From Flavobacterium sp. SUN052 (GTDB taxonomy: Bacteria; Bacteroidota; Bacteroidia; Flavobacteriales; Flavobacteriaceae), in contig NZ_JAPQNS010000001.1 in NCBI RefSeq assembly GCF_028867935.1, positions 372,001 to 436,000 of the forward strand: a stretch of 64,000 nt of DNA, given 5' to 3'. The translations under genes were made by a program, and so were the position numbers. Each line of letters starts with the position of its first letter. Position 1 is the stretch's first letter. The notes under the pieces were generated by a model. The model had not been told where the DNA came from, did no database searches, and saw nothing but the letters and a program-made list of their open reading frames with translations. Shown piece by piece: positions 17,412-27,117 of the stretch.

Positions 17412-18686
17412 TTAGACGTTGACGTTACCCCTCTCCTTCACAAGGAGAGGGGCAGGGGGTGAGGTTATCCGCTTCAACTCCCCTTCAAACGCCCTCAAAA
17501 TAGCGTCTTTATCGATGAATTTCTCAGCGTAGCGACGGGCGTTTTGCCGGTAGGGGGACAGGTCGATGGACAGGGCTTTTTCGATACCGGCCTGTAGGGC
17601 ATCGGCGGATTCGGGCTCGATGATCAGGCCTACTTTATGGGTGTCGACGAGGGTGTAGAGGGAGGTACCGGGGACGGCCGTAATGAGCGAAAAGCCACCC
17701 GCTGCCAGGATGCCCGTTAGCTTGGAGGGAAGGACTAGGTCGGAGGCCGATTGCCGTTGTAACACCAGGTGAATATCGGCGGTGGCCAGCAGGGCCGATA
17801 GGTGCTCGTAGGGTTGCAGGGGGAAAAACTTGACGTGGTCCAGTTGCTGCGATTTGGCCAACTCCACTAGTTTCTGCTCGGCCCCGCCGGAGCCACAGAT
17901 TAGAAAATACAGGTCTTGGTGATGGCGCAGGCGGTCGGCTACGGTTAGGATGATGTCGAGGCCCTGTTTCTCTCCCAGGCTACCCGAATACAGGACGACC
18001 CGATCGGTAGCTTGAAGGCCAAAACGAGCCCGCAGCGACTCGCTAACGGGCAAGGGCCTGATGAAGGCCCGATCGACCCAGTTGGGGAACAATATGCATT
18101 TGGAGGCCGGAATGCCCTTGGCCATGATCTTGCGAACCATACCCTCGCTGATGGTAGACACCGCCGTGCAGCCGTTCAGAATGATCTTTTCGGCTTTGGT
18201 CAGTATCGACAGGAACGTCTGGTTTTTGAGCATACCCAGCTCCTTGGCCATGTCGACCTGCAAATCCTGAATATGGTACACAAACGGCACGCTACGCAGC
18301 CGGGAGTAGGCCAGCGCTATAAAACCCAGATGGAAGGCCGGAGCCATGCAGATCACCACATCGAACCGCTTGCCGAACAGGGCTTTGAGCCAGTAGGGGA
18401 GGCTACTCGCTACAAACGAAAACTCGTGCAAAATCCGCTTGCCCGACGATACCGTTTTGGGCGCGTACAACGGACTGCGATGAACCGTTACGCCTTCGAT
18501 CTGTTCGGTATGCCAGCCTTTGCCCTGGTAAGCCGGGTGAACTTCCCATTCGGGGTAGTAGGGAGGAGCGGTGATGACCTCAACGGTATGGCCCTGCTTA
18601 GCGAGCCAGGGTCCCATCTCGCCCGTGTATTTGCCAATGCCCGTAAGTTCAGGGTAATAATTAATGCCGTAAATAAGAATACGCAT
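17412..18686 (-). CDS. wcaI: WcaI-like glycosyltransferase (GT4)
   Basis: A 424-residue GT-B glycosyltransferase resembling WcaI of colanic-acid loci. The N-terminal acceptor domain opens with MRILIYGINYYPELTGIGKY; the donor-binding half includes VVLYSGSLGEKQGLD (about 230) and FPLQPYEHLSALLATADIH (about 300), with LPSKLTGILAAG as the nucleotide-sugar region. ATG at 18686 fits the family; an in-frame start 35 codons upstream overlaps the acyltransferase gene. The last residues (SPPAPLLVKERGNVNV) are encoded by a palindromic repeat element and are probably not part of the original protein. Last gene of the polysaccharide run, and G+C-rich unlike its upstream neighbours. Confidence 0.88.
   Translation of the reverse strand: MRILIYGINYYPELTGIGKYTGEMGPWLAKQGHTVEVITAPPYYPEWEVHPAYQGKGWHTEQIEGVTVHRSPLYAPKTVSSGKRILHEFSFVASSLPYWLKALFGKRFDVVICMAPAFHLGFIALAYSRLRSVPFVYHIQDLQVDMAKELGMLKNQTFLSILTKAEKIILNGCTAVSTISEGMVRKIMAKGIPASKCILFPNWVDRAFIRPLPVSESLRARFGLQATDRVVLYSGSLGEKQGLDIILTVADRLRHHQDLYFLICGSGGAEQKLVELAKSQQLDHVKFFPLQPYEHLSALLATADIHLVLQRQSASDLVLPSKLTGILAAGGFSLITAVPGTSLYTLVDTHKVGLIIEPESADALQAGIEKALSIDLSPYRQNARRYAEKFIDKDAILRAFEGELKRITSPPAPLLVKERGNVNV
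17425..17463. repeat. Palindromic GGAGAGGGG element in the wcaI 3' end
   Basis: CCCCTCTCCTT (17427-17437) and AAGGAGAGGGG (17441-17451) form an 11-bp hairpin, followed by CAGGGGGTGAGG. It lies within the coding sequence of the WcaI-like protein. Confidence 0.75.
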
Positions 18687-18762
18687 GAAGTTGATTAAGT
18701 ATCGAAATGGGGAGAGAAGCTCAAGCTGACCCGTACTCAATTGTTTTGAGAGTATCCAGTTG

Positions 18763-19809
18763 TCAAGATATAGCGATTTTTGTAGGAGCAACTCTCTTTT
18801 GTTTACTTAACCAAATCTTCCTTTTGGCCTCAAAGTACGTATCAACGTAAATACTCAATAAATAGGACAAGAATAATGTTACCAAATAATAAATCAGAAT
18901 GTGGATCATTTTCTGTAAACCGCCAACATTCGTTACACTTTGAGCATACAATTGAAGAAGGGGCCAGTGAAGTAGATAAAGAACATAAGACATGGACGAA
19001 TATACTTGGTCTTTATTTGTTTGAACTTTTTGACGGAGATTTATAGTGATAAAAGGAACTGTTAAAATTGTTAAAATTGCGTTAATGAATTCCTGATAGC
19101 TAAATATAAAAATTTGAGCATTCCTATTGAATAGGAAGTTGACTCGTAGGTAGGGAATAGAGTAATTTGTCAACAGTATCAAACCAGCAACCAATAAGCA
19201 AATAGCGGCTACCTTATCTGAAAATACAATCTTGAAAAAATAAATAGAGATTCCAGAAACAAACCATGGTAAAAACCCTAAAAGGTTATAAAACTCTAAA
19301 CGTTGAGCGGATAAAAGCGTAAACAAAGCCCCTATTAAAACAATAGATATGGCAAAAAGGCCTTTTTGTTTGACAAATAAATAAATTATTACAGGAGCAG
19401 CTAAGTAAAATTGTAATTCAAGATCTAACGACCAGGCGGGTACTATAAACTTAAAATCCGTGTTTAATAAACCTAGTACAACGACATTAAAAAATAAAGT
19501 TGTTTCCTTTAACGCGAAGGAGTAATCTGTATTCGTGAAATTAGATAACCCTATTTTTGTTAAGATAGAGATAGATAGGATAAGCCAGTAAATTGGGAAT
19601 AACCTGAAAAGCCTGCTCTGTAGATACGTCTGAAATGGCTTCTCGAATAGACTGTACTTCTCCACATACATCTTTGCTATCCAGTAACCACTGAGTACAA
19701 AAAATACGTAAACTGCGTAGTGCCCAATTGTTAAAAATGCAACAGAATGAAAGACCATAACTATAACCGCTAGAAGGAGTCTAAATATACCTGGGCTAAT
19801 AGTATGCAT
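18763..19809 (-). CDS. Acyltransferase 3 family membrane protein
   Basis: A protein of about 348 residues with ten or more membrane helices, of the OafA/Acyltransferase-3 family that acylates extracellular sugars. The first helix carries FRLLLAVIVMVFHS with the conserved histidine, and YVFFVLSGYWIAK follows, both family hallmarks. The conserved arginine of the loop is in SRLFRLFPIYW. The start is taken at ATG 19809 (MHTISPGIF); another ATG lies eight codons upstream. The likely role is O-acetylation or similar decoration of the polysaccharide repeat unit. Strongly A+T-rich compared with the genes outside the cassette. Confidence 0.85.
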   Translation of the reverse strand: MHTISPGIFRLLLAVIVMVFHSVAFLTIGHYAVYVFFVLSGYWIAKMYVEKYSLFEKPFQTYLQSRLFRLFPIYWLILSISILTKIGLSNFTNTDYSFALKETTLFFNVVVLGLLNTDFKFIVPAWSLDLELQFYLAAPVIIYLFVKQKGLFAISIVLIGALFTLLSAQRLEFYNLLGFLPWFVSGISIYFFKIVFSDKVAAICLLVAGLILLTNYSIPYLRVNFLFNRNAQIFIFSYQEFINAILTILTVPFITINLRQKVQTNKDQVYSSMSYVLYLLHWPLLQLYAQSVTNVGGLQKMIHILIYYLVTLFLSYLLSIYVDTYFEAKRKIWLSKQKRVAPTKIAIS

Positions 19810-19861
19810 TAAGGAAGTGGTATTAGCTCTCACTAATAGTTAAGGATTAAAGTTGACAGTC

Positions 19862-20281
19862 TTATAAAGTTGATTGAGATGGGCAAAGCCGTGTAACTAT
19901 GTAGCCAAATATTGCGCCCAACACTATACCGACTAATGCACCTGTCGTTCCCCAACCAATATCACCCCAATCGAAATGGCGGTGTGGTAACTCAAGCTGA
20001 CCAGCTTCAGCTATGAAAACCGTTACTATAAAACCTAAAATAAACCCGGTCCATCCAATCAATCCTCGCTTGGTTATGACCAACCAGAATCCTGCTAACA
20101 TCCCAAGCACGAAAAAGGGAACTGCTGTGCGAACGTTCATATTTGCATCAGCATCAATCCATTGACCTAACTTCTTTGGGAAAAAGCCATAGGTGCTGAG
20201 TTGTGGATTTGGAAGCCAACTTAAGTAGAAGATGATGGCTGCACCGATCAGAATGAGAAGATAAAATAAAAGTCGAGACAT
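19862..20281 (-). CDS. VanZ-like membrane protein
   Basis: A 139-residue protein with four hydrophobic helices, resembling the VanZ-like family. FYLSWLPNPQ after helix 1 and HRHFDWGDIGWGTTGALVG before the last helix are the family pattern. VanZ-like proteins are often found in polysaccharide loci of Bacteroidota, but their job there is unknown. Five bp separate it from the upstream glycosyltransferase gene, so it is co-transcribed. Confidence 0.75.
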   Translation of the reverse strand: MSRLLFYLLILIGAAIIFYLSWLPNPQLSTYGFFPKKLGQWIDADANMNVRTAVPFFVLGMLAGFWLVITKRGLIGWTGFILGFIVTVFIAEAGQLELPHRHFDWGDIGWGTTGALVGIVLGAIFGYIVTRLCPSQSTL

Positions 20282-20285
20282 AACC

Positions 20286-21131
20286 CTATTGCTTGGTAAG
20301 ATTCGAACTTATATGCTCTTTTCGAAGCAACTCATTGGTTTTTAGTACAATAAAATATTCATAAATTGCTTGAAGGGTAGCATTTGTTATGCCTGCCCAT
20401 CCATCGAGAAATCCTCGACGTACAATTACTAGATAGATCCACTTTATAAAAGGCCGACCAGGAATCTTGTAAAAAAGCCCTTTTTGATGATACCGTTTTT
20501 CGCTAAAGTCTTTGCTGAAAAGTGCTTTTTGGAGAGAGAATTCAATATTGCCCTGATGTTCGTCAAGCCAACGTTGAGCTTCCATTGTTGAGTACGTATT
20601 GTGTTTGTTTAACCAATGGGCATACCCTTTTGAAAAAGGATAATGATCAAAATACCCATCTACTGTTTCTACTATTCCGTCGACTTCTAAGACTTCATTT
20701 ACTTCACGATGATAGCGGGCTTTTCCTAAACGCACTAACCGAATATAATAGGGGGTCATCTGTGAGTGTTTGAGCCAACTATTCCCCAAATAATCTCTCC
20801 GCCTGATTCGGAAACCATTAACACTTTCCTGCACCTGAGCGACCCGTTGTTGAAGTTCATGAGCCAAAGAATCTGGTACTCGTTCATCTGCATCTAATAT
20901 GAGCACCCACAGATGTTTATAATCGATATTGTTAAGTGCTGCATTCCGTTGAGATGCATAACTATCAAACGCACGTTGTGTAACATAAGCACCAGCCTTT
21001 TTAGCTATTTCGACCGTTTGGTCAGTACTAAATGAGTCAAGTACATGAATATCATCGCACCATCGGAGGGAGGCTAAGCAATCCGAAAGGTCGTTTTCTT
21101 CGTTTTTTGTGATAATGAGAACCGAGATCAT
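20286..21131 (-). CDS. Family 2 glycosyltransferase (WaaE/KdtX-like)
   Basis: A 281-residue GT-A glycosyltransferase. The N terminus MISVLIITKNEENDLSDCL, the nucleotide-sugar region VLDSFSTDQTVEIAK and the metal-binding ILDADERVP (DAD, about residue 96) are typical of the WaaE/KdtX branch of GT2. The C-terminal portion contains amphipathic helices rather than clear membrane spans. It should add one sugar to the lipid-linked repeat unit on the cytoplasmic side. Tight spacing (20 bp) to the FkbM gene upstream. Confidence 0.88.
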   Translation of the reverse strand: MISVLIITKNEENDLSDCLASLRWCDDIHVLDSFSTDQTVEIAKKAGAYVTQRAFDSYASQRNAALNNIDYKHLWVLILDADERVPDSLAHELQQRVAQVQESVNGFRIRRRDYLGNSWLKHSQMTPYYIRLVRLGKARYHREVNEVLEVDGIVETVDGYFDHYPFSKGYAHWLNKHNTYSTMEAQRWLDEHQGNIEFSLQKALFSKDFSEKRYHQKGLFYKIPGRPFIKWIYLVIVRRGFLDGWAGITNATLQAIYEYFIVLKTNELLRKEHISSNLTKQ

Positions 21132-21151
21132 AATAACTACGTATCTTTCAG

Positions 21152-21979
21152 TTATGAAGAAGATTTTCCGTAGTGAGTAGCTACCAGTGTCGTATAACCT
21201 CCATTTCCAAGGCTTGTTACTAATTCTTGTGAATTGTGATTTTCAATAACTATCCCCTTCCACTCGTTCTCAAGACCAATTATTGAATAATTCTTTTCTC
21301 GCAAATAGTTTAGAATGTCAAACTTATTATAGCCAGCTATCTCCTGACTCATGGGATGATATTCAAAAAAAATCTTTTTTATAAAACCGTTATTAATTTT
21401 ATCTTTTAATCCTTTAAAAACTTCTAATTCAAACCCTTCAACATCAACTTTCATGATATCTATTTCTGGGATATTATGAAGAACCACATCACCTGGTTCA
21501 ACGTTAATATTGGTCGAAAATATTTGAAAACTAAAATCACTAGAATTGTGCATTTCGTTATAACCCTTAACGAAAGAACCTACAGCAGAATCCTTACCTT
21601 GGTAAAAAGTTAATAATTCACTTTTAGCTCCTAACCCTAAATAATAAAGGCATATATTGCTTAGACTTCCTAAATTTGAAATAAGAATGCCCTTTAACCT
21701 TGGATTAGGCTCCACAGCAATAACAGTAACGTCAGGTCTTATTGTAGCGACTTTCTTGCTTATATACCCAACATTTGCTCCTACATCCACAAAAACCCCC
21801 CTATCAGGTAAGGATTCTAAAATTGAATCAACTAGGAATGTTTCGTAATTACCTCGTACCATACTCCATCTTGTTGGTAGAAAACCTGTTGGATCAGTTT
21901 TAAATCCCACAAGCTTTTCAGAAATATCCAAAAGTGGGTAAACTAATGGTCTCAACAATTTCTTTAAATTATTGTTCAT
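21152..21979 (-). CDS. FkbM family methyltransferase
   Basis: A 275-residue SAM-dependent methyltransferase of the FkbM family, which O-methylates sugars or polyketides. The SAM-binding glycine loop is VFVDVGANVGY (about 62-72), the acidic motif VIAVEPNP follows at about 86-93, and the family signature IDIMKVDVEGFELEVFKGL lies at about 174-192. It probably methylates a sugar of the polymer. Its start codon overlaps the stop of the GT61 gene by 4 bp (ATGA), indicating translational coupling. Confidence 0.88.
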   Translation of the reverse strand: MNNNLKKLLRPLVYPLLDISEKLVGFKTDPTGFLPTRWSMVRGNYETFLVDSILESLPDRGVFVDVGANVGYISKKVATIRPDVTVIAVEPNPRLKGILISNLGSLSNICLYYLGLGAKSELLTFYQGKDSAVGSFVKGYNEMHNSSDFSFQIFSTNINVEPGDVVLHNIPEIDIMKVDVEGFELEVFKGLKDKINNGFIKKIFFEYHPMSQEIAGYNKFDILNYLREKNYSIIGLENEWKGIVIENHNSQELVTSLGNGGYTTLVATHYGKSSS

Positions 21980-23049
21980 AATATATTTTTAGTTTTCAGT
22001 ACTATCTCGTCAATTATTTGATCCGTTAAAATTAAATTCTGTTTGTTCGCCAAATGGTATTTATTTCTACGTTTCTCTGGCTGAAGAGAGACGGTAGTAA
22101 ACTTTAATCCATATGCCTTTGCAATTTCTGCAAAAAATTCAGGCGGATGTACAGAGCTTCTTAGTTCTATAATAGTTGTAGACTCCTCACAAAAAATAAT
22201 GTTCGTGAGTGCTGCTCCATGCAAAGCTACCACTAAGCTTGAATTGGCTAATATTTTCACCTGCTCTTGAAAAGTTGCTGTTTGTGGGTCGAAAATATGA
22301 AAGCCGTGTTTTTCTAATATTGAAATTAGTCGTTGTTCACCGATTAGCTTTCGTTTTTTCTGTGAACCTCTTACTAAATAAACTTTATTCTTCTTGTTAG
22401 GTATAGAATTATTTAATATCTTATATCGAATTTCACATAGGATTTCTTTTTTCCACTCTGGGAAAAGGCCCTTATCGTGATGAATAAGATCTCCTACAAT
22501 TAATTCGTTGACTTTTAGAATTTGAAATGGTCTTAGGGGTATAACTAAGTTTTTGCCTTCACCCAGAATCAAATCAAGAATTTCATTTCCATATTTCGAT
22601 ATAGGAGAATGTAAAATAATAGGATATTGACTAAAATCCTTAATAGTATTTTTAATAATCAAAAGTCGTGGGATGAGATCAACTAACCAATGATAATAAT
22701 TACCCTTTGCTTCAGGGGTTACAGCAAATATAGCTTTTTCTAGTGAGGGAATTTCATGTCCTAAGTATGGACATGAAATAGCTGGATGTACTTCCTTTCC
22801 CCAAGGGAAATTGAGGAAACGTTTATAAATTTGGTTTTTGCTATTAAAAATTGCCCCCCCATATATGCTACTACAATATACATTTTTCAAGCGCCAGAGT
22901 GATGAGCAAGTGTTGTTACCATGAAAATACTTTTCTATCTCTTCTTCTGTTTCTGGATCAGAAATTAAGGTGGGCGATTTTCCAAATGGGTTCCCTATTT
23001 GGAAAATTGAGGTAAAGTACTTGCTAAGATTTAAGATTGAGCGAACCAT
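21976..23049 (-). CDS. Glycosyltransferase family 61 (DUF563) protein
   Basis: A 357-residue protein of the GT61 family. Hallmarks are GNYYHWLVDLIPRL at about 135-148 and the C-terminal VVALHGAALTNIIF at about 279-292, the conserved region of the family's EOGT/XYLT-like members. Bacterial members occur in capsule and LPS loci, with unknown acceptors. Lower G+C than the flanking conserved genes. Coupled to fkbM by a 4-bp overlap. Confidence 0.82.
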   Translation of the reverse strand: MVRSILNLSKYFTSIFQIGNPFGKSPTLISDPETEEEIEKYFHGNNTCSSLWRLKNVYCSSIYGGAIFNSKNQIYKRFLNFPWGKEVHPAISCPYLGHEIPSLEKAIFAVTPEAKGNYYHWLVDLIPRLLIIKNTIKDFSQYPIILHSPISKYGNEILDLILGEGKNLVIPLRPFQILKVNELIVGDLIHHDKGLFPEWKKEILCEIRYKILNNSIPNKKNKVYLVRGSQKKRKLIGEQRLISILEKHGFHIFDPQTATFQEQVKILANSSLVVALHGAALTNIIFCEESTTIIELRSSVHPPEFFAEIAKAYGLKFTTVSLQPEKRRNKYHLANKQNLILTDQIIDEIVLKTKNIL

Positions 23050-23064
23050 GTTATTTATCTATAT

Positions 23065-23607
23065 TCAACAAGCAGGATTACCTTTAACCATTCTATTGGG
23101 AAGGACAGTTTTTGTTACAACACTACATGCACCAACAATCGAGTGTTCACCGATTGAGATGCCTGGCATTATGAAGGCACGTGCACCAATAAATGCGTGC
23201 GCACCAATAGTAATCGGCGCTGTAATCAAGTTCATAGCTTTTGAATTAAACGCATGTGTTCCTGTACATAAATATGCTTCTTGAGCTACTGTAGCATGCT
23301 CGAAAATCTCAATTCTACCCAATGTGTAGGCATTTGCTCGGTCGCCAAGACATGCATGATCATGTAACGTTAGATTCCAAGGTATTTGAATTCTAGCACG
23401 TTGATGAACAAAAGGGCGTCCGTATATTGTAGCGCCGAAAGATTTTAATATAAAAATACGCCAAACGTTAGCAGGTTTAGGTGTCCAAGAGCATAGCATT
23501 ATCCAACAATACTCCCATAGCAGCATTTTAATGCGTTGTTTTTTACTCCAAGGACTCGAATAAGGACTCTCCTGTTCATAAGTAATACGTTCAACTAGCA
23601 TCTTCAT
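23065..23607 (-). CDS. wcaF: WcaF-like colanic-acid-type acetyltransferase
   Basis: A 180-residue left-handed beta-helix acetyltransferase. SPWSKKQRIKMLLWEYCW, then LKSFGATIYGRPFVHQRARI and ITIGAHAFIGARAFIMPGIS with hexapeptide repeats match the WcaF group of colanic-acid loci. The catalytic histidine is likely in CTGTHAF. It would O-acetylate a sugar residue using acetyl-CoA. The gene overlaps the 3' end of the upstream glycosyltransferase gene by 17 bp. The start could also be the second ATG, two codons on. Confidence 0.85.
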   Translation of the reverse strand: MKMLVERITYEQESPYSSPWSKKQRIKMLLWEYCWIMLCSWTPKPANVWRIFILKSFGATIYGRPFVHQRARIQIPWNLTLHDHACLGDRANAYTLGRIEIFEHATVAQEAYLCTGTHAFNSKAMNLITAPITIGAHAFIGARAFIMPGISIGEHSIVGACSVVTKTVLPNRMVKGNPAC

Positions 23608-24715
23608 TTAATTTAATCATCTGACTGAACTCTTCTAAAAATAGATTAGCAATTCGTTGCGTAGAATGACTTTCTCGTACTAATAATGCTTGGTTGCCTA
23701 GTCTAAATTGTAGACCTTTATCTTCCTGCAATTCAACAAGGCAAGAAGCTAGCTCATCAATTGCATGTTCTGATCGGTGATCAAATATTTGACCGTTGAT
23801 TCTATCTTTAATAAAATCCTGAAAACAAGATAGATTTGAAACTACTGGGACACATCCCCAAGCCATTGCTTCTAAGGGTGCTAATCCAAATGTTTCACCT
23901 TGTTCTGAAACAGAAGGATAAACAAATAAAGCGGCTTCCTTATAATATTCGTTTAACTTATTGATGTCATAAATAGGATCAATAAAATCAACGGGAGAAT
24001 CTCCTGCAAGCTCTCGAAGTTTATCAAAATAGTCCTGTCCTCCTCCACCACCTGCAATTTTCCAAGCTCCAACTATTTTTAGACGATAATCCTGAGACGT
24101 TTTCCGATAAGCCTTAACTAGCAAGTCCAGTCCTTTTTCTGGATGAATACGACCAACATATAGTATAACTGGCTTTTTGGAGCGAAAATCCACTTTTTCA
24201 TGAACTGTGAATGGAAGAGGATTTGGAATGAGAACAATATTATGGCGTCTGTTTTCTGATGATTCATTTTTTATAGCATTAGCGACAGGAGTTGAATTTG
24301 CACGTAAGCGAGATACTGCATTATATAACCACATTTGCCCTTTAGGCATTCTAGCTACATCAACCATACATTTTTTTTGTAATTTTTTGGATAAAATGAG
24401 TGGTGCCCAAAAGGTATTACTAATGATTATATCGAATTCATCGTTTATGATTTTTTTTGCTCTGAATGAATATATCAAATCAAAGAACTTTAGAATTAAT
24501 ATTGATTTTGGGGTATCAAAGCCTTTAATTCTTTTATGCAATACAAGATCAATTTTTTCCGATCTCTCTAACCCTTTCATCCATCGTGAAATGTGTACAA
24601 CTTCATGGCCTTGACGAGAGAATTCCTGACCTAAAATGAACCAACGTTTTTCAACAGCTCCACCTAAAGTTGGCGGTATCGGGAAAAAAGCTCCTTGAAG
24701 TATAGCTATTCGCAT
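23591..24715 (-). CDS. GT4 glycosyltransferase
   Basis: A 374-residue GT-B glycosyltransferase of family 4. The N-terminal glycine-rich loop is IPPTLGGAVEKRW; the donor half begins with PVILYVGRIHPEKGLDLLVKA (about 189-209) and contains GETFGLAPLEAMAWGCVPVV (about 287-306), the E-x7-E nucleotide-sugar motif. An insert with five glycines (AGGGGGQ) near 230 is unusual. The sugar donor is unknown. Part of the tightly packed cassette. Confidence 0.85.
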   Translation of the reverse strand: MRIAILQGAFFPIPPTLGGAVEKRWFILGQEFSRQGHEVVHISRWMKGLERSEKIDLVLHKRIKGFDTPKSILILKFFDLIYSFRAKKIINDEFDIIISNTFWAPLILSKKLQKKCMVDVARMPKGQMWLYNAVSRLRANSTPVANAIKNESSENRRHNIVLIPNPLPFTVHEKVDFRSKKPVILYVGRIHPEKGLDLLVKAYRKTSQDYRLKIVGAWKIAGGGGGQDYFDKLRELAGDSPVDFIDPIYDINKLNEYYKEAALFVYPSVSEQGETFGLAPLEAMAWGCVPVVSNLSCFQDFIKDRINGQIFDHRSEHAIDELASCLVELQEDKGLQFRLGNQALLVRESHSTQRIANLFLEEFSQMIKLNEDAS

Positions 24716-24750
24716 AGATTTTTACAGGATTGATATAGTTGTTGAGATAA

Positions 24751-25944
24751 TTAACTGCTTATAGCCAGTAGAAACTGATTGGCAGCAAGGTTGACATCGA
24801 AATTATTTTCATAACATATTCGAGCTCTTTTGCACATAATGTTACGAACTTCTGAAGACATATGAATCCATTCATGTAATAATATTTCAACACCTTCAAC
24901 TGAATCTTCTGATATTATTCCCGCTTCAGCAGCTTGAACCTCACGCCAAATATTTACCTTGTTAGAAAGTAAAACTGGTTTTGCACAAGCTAGAGCTTCA
25001 GCTACAACAATACCGAAGTTTTCTTGATGGCTAGGTAATATAAAAGCTTCACAGCTATAAAATGCTCCCCATTTTGCATCTCCAGTTAACATTCCTACAA
25101 AAGAAACATTCTTTAATAAAAAAGGATCTTTTTTAATAATTTGAAGCAACTCTATTCCATAATTACTTTCTGCCCCTGGACCCGCAATAACTAGTTTAGG
25201 TATATTAATATTATTTTGTGAATATTCTCTGCATATATTCGAATAAGATTTTAAGAGTATATCAATCCCTTTCTTTGGATGAAGTCGACTCAAGAACAAT
25301 ATGAATGGTTCATTAATTACAGATGGACACTTTTTTTGGAATTCATTCGACATTGCTATTGAGTACTGAGGAGGTGATTGAATACCCAAGCCTACATTAA
25401 ACTCTTTTTTGGGCTTATAGGGAGAAAATGATTCTCTAGCTATTATTAATTCAGTTTCACAAGTGAATAATAACCCGTCAGCATCTCTGATTGATTTGTT
25501 TTCAAATAATTGCCAATAATACTTATTTCGAAACGCCTTAAATTTGCGACTATTCGCTTTCTGAAAATACGGATCAAGCATGCCATGTGGCATAATAAAC
25601 CAGCGTATGGGCTTGGAATTATGTCTATTATAATTCTTGAAAAATTGTTGAATAGCAAACGAATGATAAAGCCAAAGCCCATTCGTAATCACCACGTCAA
25701 ACCTTGAAATATTATCTGCCAGCCATGGTGCAAATTTGTAACTATATATCCAAGGATTCCATCCAATACCTAGAGTATGAATTGGAAAAAAATCGTTCGT
25801 TTGATAGTTAGTAGAATCATCATCAAAGCAAACGGTTTCAGTGTACACTCCTAAATTCTCAAGCGGTGAAGATAAATCTCTTATTACTTGACATGGACCA
25901 CCGGTAGTGGGTCTCATACTGCCGATAATATGTAATATTCGCAT
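24751..25944 (-). CDS. GT4 glycosyltransferase
   Basis: A 397-residue family 4 glycosyltransferase. It starts MRILHIIGSMRPTTGGPCQV with the acceptor-side glycine loop, carries FILFLSRLHPKKGIDILLKS at about 220-239 and SHQENFGIVVAEALACAKPV at about 312-331 as the retaining E-x7-E motif. The N-terminal domain resembles Bacteroidota transferases named WcaG/WfgS-like only loosely, so donor and acceptor are left open. It is clearly A+T-rich. Confidence 0.85.
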   Translation of the reverse strand: MRILHIIGSMRPTTGGPCQVIRDLSSPLENLGVYTETVCFDDDSTNYQTNDFFPIHTLGIGWNPWIYSYKFAPWLADNISRFDVVITNGLWLYHSFAIQQFFKNYNRHNSKPIRWFIMPHGMLDPYFQKANSRKFKAFRNKYYWQLFENKSIRDADGLLFTCETELIIARESFSPYKPKKEFNVGLGIQSPPQYSIAMSNEFQKKCPSVINEPFILFLSRLHPKKGIDILLKSYSNICREYSQNNINIPKLVIAGPGAESNYGIELLQIIKKDPFLLKNVSFVGMLTGDAKWGAFYSCEAFILPSHQENFGIVVAEALACAKPVLLSNKVNIWREVQAAEAGIISEDSVEGVEILLHEWIHMSSEVRNIMCKRARICYENNFDVNLAANQFLLAISS

Positions 25945-25950
25945 TATAAT

Positions 25951-27117
25951 TTAAAAAGTCGACAGTATCTGTCTATAATTATTTTCGATTAAGTCGAGCA
26001 TATGCTTTGTATTAAATCGCAAACAATTTGAAGATCCAGTCTGGATAGTTACCTCTCTTGCTAAAGGGGACAAAGTAATGACCTCCTGCAAAGTTTTAGC
26101 CGCTTGATGCGTCCACTTGCTGATTTTTTCTTTATCAATTGGTTTGGCAGAAATATAGAATGCAGCCTTACCCCCAACCTCAGTCATGGGTGCTTCGTTA
26201 GTAGTGATGACAGGACAACTACATGCCATTGCTTCTACAATAGGCCAACCAAATCCTTCGGCTATCGACGGAAATAGAAGGCAGTTTGCACCTGAGTATA
26301 CCTTTTGAACTAGATCATCATTCATGCTGCTATGGAAATGAATGTCTTGATTAAAAATTGACTGATCTCGTCGGGTCAAAAGCGTTGGTGAGGGCGGATG
26401 CCCAATCATTAACAAAGGCAACGAACCATTAAACTCTCGACGCCAGGCTTCGTAAATGTCAATAACACCTACGCGATTTTTATACCACTGATTCCCGCCT
26501 ATATGAAGAATATATCCGCTAGTGAGATCAACATGTAAGGCCTTACTTATGCAATTTCTTGCCTCAACGAGATTTGTTGGCGTAAACGAACGGTTGAGCC
26601 CATTATAAACTACCGTAGATGTTCTAGGATTTGCGGGTAGAAGTCGATGGAGATCTTCGCGAGTTTTTTCGGAAACGGAAATAAAGTGCTGCCCCTTTGT
26701 AAAACCGCGCCGTATAAAAGCTTGATAATGTTGACCGCTTAAACTCGTCGGATTTTGAGGAATCTGCCCAAGGGCTGAACGCTGTGCTAAAAAGTCATGG
26801 CAATGAACAACATGCGGACGGTTGACTGCTAGAGGAACCCATGGCCCTAACGCGTTATCTGCGAAAACAAAAAGCGTGTCAGGTGAAGAGAATTTCATTC
26901 GACGTTGAACCTCCATTGGGAAAACAAGATACTGATCGATATAACCAAGCCATTTTTTGTTGAGACTCGGAATCGGTACTTTAAAAAACCGGGGGGTAGG
27001 GGACCACACTTCTACTGTATGACCTCTTTCTTGCATGCCGGTAGCTAGTAAACTGACAAACCGAGGCATGCTTTGTTGACCTAAGAAATATGGATGAGCG
27101 AAAAAAACGAGATTCAT
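25951..27117 (-). CDS. GT4 glycosyltransferase
   Basis: A 388-residue family 4 glycosyltransferase. Key stretches are VVHCHDFLAQRSALGQ (acceptor domain), YILHIGGNQWYKNRVGVI (donor domain start, about 214-231) and FPSIAEGFGWPIVEAMACSC (about 290-309) with the E-x7-E motif. The IGGNQWYKNR loop is like mannosyltransferases that act with GDP-mannose, but this is only suggestive. Start codon overlaps the stop of the upstream gene by 4 bp. Confidence 0.85.
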   Translation of the reverse strand: MNLVFFAHPYFLGQQSMPRFVSLLATGMQERGHTVEVWSPTPRFFKVPIPSLNKKWLGYIDQYLVFPMEVQRRMKFSSPDTLFVFADNALGPWVPLAVNRPHVVHCHDFLAQRSALGQIPQNPTSLSGQHYQAFIRRGFTKGQHFISVSEKTREDLHRLLPANPRTSTVVYNGLNRSFTPTNLVEARNCISKALHVDLTSGYILHIGGNQWYKNRVGVIDIYEAWRREFNGSLPLLMIGHPPSPTLLTRRDQSIFNQDIHFHSSMNDDLVQKVYSGANCLLFPSIAEGFGWPIVEAMACSCPVITTNEAPMTEVGGKAAFYISAKPIDKEKISKWTHQAAKTLQEVITLSPLAREVTIQTGSSNCLRFNTKHMLDLIENNYRQILSTF